Source: Pseudalkalibacillus decolorationis (lineage in GTDB: Bacteria > Bacillota > Bacilli > Bacillales > Fictibacillaceae). From it: 64,000 nt of DNA. Shown here piece by piece: positions 61,218 to 64,000 of the stretch (position 1 is the first letter of the stretch; each line of letters begins with the position of its first letter). A program made the translations under genes and the position numbers. The stretch covers positions 122,161-186,160 of the forward strand of contig NZ_JANHJQ010000003.1 in assembly GCF_024609785.1 (NCBI RefSeq). Reading direction: 5' to 3'. Below the pieces are notes generated by a model, which worked only from the letters and a program-made list of their open reading frames with translations, was not told the DNA's origin and made no database searches.

Positions 61218-62693
61218 TTGCCGGCAAAAACAGGTCAACAGTATATGGACCGTCTAAAGAAGGCGAATAACAATATTTATATTCACGGGGAAAGAGTTAA
61301 GGATGTGACCGAACATCCTGGTTTAAAGAACGTTGTCAAATCGATGGCAGAACTATACGATGTACAACATGCAAAGGCAGACAAAATGCTCTACAATTCC
61401 CCTGCAACAGGAAATAAAGTGGGAATGACCTTTTTGCAGCCAAAAACGATCGATGATTTAGTTGCAAGACGTGAAGCGATTGTGGAATGGGCTCGTACAA
61501 CAGGGGGAATGATGGGACGTTCCCCCGATTACCTTAATGCAGAGGTAATGGCAATGGGAGTATCTAATGATCTCTTCGCAGAAGCGGATCCAATGTTTGC
61601 GGAAAACGCAAAAAACTATTATGAGTATGCTCGTGAAAATGATATTAGCCTAACACATACACTTATTCATCCTCAAGTTAACCGTGGAAAAGCACAGCAC
61701 GAACAAAAAGACGCAAATGTTGCTCTTCATCTCGTCGAAAAAACAAAGGATGGCATTATCGTTGATGGAATTCGTCTATTAGCGACACAAGGTGGAATAA
61801 CGGATGAAATTCTTGTCTTCCCATCTACAGTCAAAAAGGCTGGAGAAGAAGATGATCCTTATTCTCTTGCATTTGCGATTCCAAACAATACTCCTGGACT
61901 CAAATTCATAAGTCGTGAATCGTTTGACTATGGTAAAAATGAATGGGATCACCCACTTTCTTCTCGATTTGAAGAAGGCGATGCTATTGTTTCGTTTGAA
62001 AATGTATTTGTCCCTTGGGATCGTGTGTTTGTATGTGGAAATTCGTCTGTCTGTAATCGGACGTTCCGGGAAACGAATGCGGTTGTTCATATGTCCCACC
62101 AAGTGGTTTCGAAAAATGTCGTGAAAACAGAGTTCCTCCTTGGAGTAGTGCTCAGTATGATGGATGCAATCGGCATTGATCAGTTCCAGCATGTCAAGGA
62201 TAAGGGTACAGAAATCATGTTGACGCTCGAGACGATGCGTTCACATCTTTACAGAGCGGAACAAAACGCAAAGCTTGATCAGTGGGGAACGATGACGCCG
62301 GACTATGCTGCCCTTGATGCAGCCCGTAACTGGTTCCCAAGAATCTATCCGCGGCTAGTAGAGATTTTACGTGTGCTCGGTGCTTCAGGATTAATGGGGA
62401 TTCCAACACAAGCGGATTTCCAAAATGAAGAAATCGGCGCAATTATCCATCGTGGATTGCAAGGGAAAAACCTTGAAGGATATGAACGAGTGCAGTTATT
62501 CCGCCTAGCATGGGATATGACAATGAGCGCCTTTGGTAGCCGCCAAATGCACTATGAGTATTACTTTTTCGGTGACCCGATCAAAATGGGAATGACTTAT
62601 TTTGATGGGTATGAAAAAGAGTCTTACAAAGAAATGGTTCGTGACTTTCTTGGGAAAGTAAATACACCAAAACCAAATTTTGCGAAGGTGTAA
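61218..62693 (+). CDS. hpaB: 4-hydroxyphenylacetate 3-monooxygenase, oxygenase component
   Basis: 491 residues, normal for HpaB. It hydroxylates 4-hydroxyphenylacetate to homoprotocatechuate using FADH2 and O2. Family blocks: TGGMMGRSPDYLNAEVMAMG, THTLIHPQVNRGK, RLLATQGGITDEILVFPST, HMSHQVVSKNVVKTEFLLG and PTQADFQNEEIG. TTG start after GAGGGGGAG. The flavin reductase partner HpaC is not in the window; it may lie downstream or elsewhere. Confidence 0.92.
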   Translation: MPAKTGQQYMDRLKKANNNIYIHGERVKDVTEHPGLKNVVKSMAELYDVQHAKADKMLYNSPATGNKVGMTFLQPKTIDDLVARREAIVEWARTTGGMMGRSPDYLNAEVMAMGVSNDLFAEADPMFAENAKNYYEYARENDISLTHTLIHPQVNRGKAQHEQKDANVALHLVEKTKDGIIVDGIRLLATQGGITDEILVFPSTVKKAGEEDDPYSLAFAIPNNTPGLKFISRESFDYGKNEWDHPLSSRFEEGDAIVSFENVFVPWDRVFVCGNSSVCNRTFRETNAVVHMSHQVVSKNVVKTEFLLGVVLSMMDAIGIDQFQHVKDKGTEIMLTLETMRSHLYRAEQNAKLDQWGTMTPDYAALDAARNWFPRIYPRLVEILRVLGASGLMGIPTQADFQNEEIGAIIHRGLQGKNLEGYERVQLFRLAWDMTMSAFGSRQMHYEYYFFGDPIKMGMTYFDGYEKESYKEMVRDFLGKVNTPKPNFAKV

Positions 62694-62709
62694 AGGGGGA
62701 GTAAAGACG

Positions 62710-63693
62710 ATGGATTTTAATATTATCCGTGCAGCAAGGTCTGTTCTTCATATCACTGATTTAGAAGCATCTCGTAACTTTTATGTTAACGCTCTCGGTT
62801 TTATTGAGACGGAAGCTGATGAAGAACACATTTATTTAAGAGGTCTTGAAGAACACAATCACCATAGCCTAGTTTTAAAAAAGAAAGATAGGCCTAATAT
62901 AGAAGTCATTAGTTACAAAGTTTCTTCTGATAAAGATTTGGAAGCGTTGTCATCCTTCTATCAAGAAAAAGGATTCAAAACAAAATGGGTTGAAAAAGGT
63001 GCACAAAAGGCGATCGGACGTACGCTGCGAGTTCAAGATGTCTCTGGACTTCCTGTCGAGTATTTCGCAGAGATGGATACGGTTGAACGGTTGATTCAAC
63101 GTTATGATTTATATAAGGGAGCCCGGATCCAACGGATTGATCACTTTAACTGCTCGGTTCTCGATGTTGAAAAGGCATACAATTTTTACATTAATGAACT
63201 TGGCTTTGCTTGTTCTGAGTATACTGCTACAGAGGAAGAAAGAATTTGGGCGGCCTGGTTACATCGTAAACCAAGTGTACATGATCAAGCGTTTATGAAT
63301 GGAAAAGGACCTAGAGTCCATCATATCGGTTTCTGGTTACCAGATCCAATGGCACTTATTCATGCTTGTGATGTACTCGCATCGCTCGGATATGCAGATA
63401 ATATTGAGAGAGGGCCTGGCCGACACGGACTTTCGAATGCATTCTTCCTTTATTTAAGAGATCCAGATGGACACCGTATTGAACTTTACAATGGAGATTA
63501 TTTAACAAGTGATCCAGACTTTAAACCGATTCGATGGGATCTCAATGATCCAAGACGTCAAACATTCTGGGGCCATGAAGCACCAGACAGCTGGTTTAAT
63601 GAGGCATCAACAGTCCTTGATGTTCATACTGGAGAACCCGTTAAAGTTGAAGAACCTACATTAGAACAGAGAAAGCCAACGTTTATTATTTAA
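62710..63693 (+). CDS. hpaD: 3,4-dihydroxyphenylacetate 2,3-dioxygenase
   Basis: 327 residues, two VOC-type halves of the extradiol dioxygenase family. Iron ligands expected in IDHFNCSVLD (His), VHHIGFWLPD (His) and HRIELYNGDY (Glu). Opens the ring of homoprotocatechuate next to the diol. ATG 62710 follows AGGGGGAG; the open frame from 62680 overlaps hpaB and is not used. Confidence 0.92.
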   Translation: MDFNIIRAARSVLHITDLEASRNFYVNALGFIETEADEEHIYLRGLEEHNHHSLVLKKKDRPNIEVISYKVSSDKDLEALSSFYQEKGFKTKWVEKGAQKAIGRTLRVQDVSGLPVEYFAEMDTVERLIQRYDLYKGARIQRIDHFNCSVLDVEKAYNFYINELGFACSEYTATEEERIWAAWLHRKPSVHDQAFMNGKGPRVHHIGFWLPDPMALIHACDVLASLGYADNIERGPGRHGLSNAFFLYLRDPDGHRIELYNGDYLTSDPDFKPIRWDLNDPRRQTFWGHEAPDSWFNEASTVLDVHTGEPVKVEEPTLEQRKPTFII

Positions 63694-63719
63694 ATGATCC
63701 GTTTTCCAAATGAAAAAAC

Positions 63720-63755
63720 AAGATCTACTGAATCCCACAATCCAGTAGGTCTTTC
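63720..63755 (+). terminator. Terminator-like hairpin after hpaD
   Basis: AGA-T-CTACTG pairs with CAGTAG-G-TCT, then TTTCCCTT. It may lower transcription of the next gene rather than end the operon. Confidence 0.55.
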
Positions 63756-63796
63756 CCTTGCAATTACTAACGTAAATTATTAAACCTATAAGAGGT

Positions 63797-63862
63797 TGTT
63801 CAAAAAGCCTGGTAAAAATAGCTATCGAATTTCTCTGCTCTTTTTGTCCTCTTTTTTGAACA
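63797..63862. repeat. Short relative of the 60949 inverted-repeat element
   Basis: Ends are TGTTCAAAAAG and CTTTTTTGAACA, 66 bp apart in total. It lies between hpaD and the next ALDH gene. Confidence 0.6.
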
Positions 63863-63899
63863 TGCAATTTAATACAAATTGAAATGGAGGTGCACCAAT

Positions 63900-64000
63900 A
63901 TGGCACCAGTTGGTACAGAACCTAAGAAAAATTTATTTATTAATGGTAGTTGGATAGAAGCAAAGCAATACGTTTCTTTAACATCACCTTACGATGGGGA
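63900..64000 (+). CDS. Aldehyde dehydrogenase, N-terminal part only
   Basis: ATG after GGAGGTG. The visible 33 codons (NLFINGSWIEAKQYVSL, TSPYDG) are the usual start of an ALDH-superfamily protein. Continues beyond the window. In this place it might be a phenylacetaldehyde or succinic-semialdehyde dehydrogenase; cannot be told yet. Confidence 0.75.
   Translation, partial: MAPVGTEPKKNLFINGSWIEAKQYVSLTSPYDG

Noticed and set aside
1-64000. CRISPR array, tRNA, rRNA, T-box or known riboswitch
   Set aside because: No regularly spaced repeats, cloverleaf or T-box sequence was recognised; no motif strong enough to claim a riboswitch.

Overview
The window looks like a chromosomal accessory-metabolism region of a low-GC Gram-positive Bacillaceae bacterium. 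The reasons are consensus AGGAGG-type ribosome sites, frequent GTG/TTG starts, strong sigma-A promoters (TTGACA-N17-TATAAT type), a CcpA-like cre site, a Bacillus-type penicillin G acylase and intergenic repeats of a kind I recall from Bacillaceae. No rRNA, tRNA, CRISPR array or phage module was seen. Almost every gene is for catabolism or transport of amines, organic acids, acylated compounds or aromatics, each with a local regulator.

Layout. 1-9.7 kb: end of malate synthase G, a GntR/HutC regulator, a polyamine/opine-type ABC transporter and a four-gene, HcnABC/opine-oxidase-like flavin/iron-sulfur dehydrogenase. 10-19.9 kb: a TetR regulator with a perfect 18-bp operator in front of a class III aminotransferase, an HDAC-fold deacetylase and an aldehyde dehydrogenase, then a MoaF-like protein, an APC permease, an SDR and an MFS carrier. 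20-24 kb (minus strand): M20 hydrolase, M42 peptidase and MFS carrier. 24.3-31.2 kb: a GntR regulator and a malonate decarboxylase operon (mdcH-A-B-C-DE-G, beta and gamma subunits fused), ending at a decayed IS1634-like element. 32.7-39.2 kb: LysR, a DUF3604 protein, MFS, TauE/SafE and a GntR regulator. 40-52 kb: a second deacetylase/semialdehyde dehydrogenase/aminotransferase set, mixed with higher-GC genes and a frameshifted SDR, closed by a ROK regulator. 52.3-64 kb: secreted amidohydrolase and penicillin G acylase (minus strand), LysR, and a 4-hydroxyphenylacetate operon (dapA-like, hpaE, hpaB, hpaD, start of another ALDH).

How the parts may work together. The two deacetylase modules have the parts for deacetylating an N-acyl amine, transaminating the free amine and oxidising the aldehyde. 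They appear to be under different control: TetR for the first; a ROK-type operator, a 26-bp palindrome and a cre site for the second. Penicillin acylase beside hpa genes suggests release of phenylacetyl or 4-hydroxyphenylacetyl groups outside the cell and use of the acid inside. Two families of short structured repeats sit just behind operons. One ends in a terminator-like hairpin. The other shows a compensatory base-pair change between copies.
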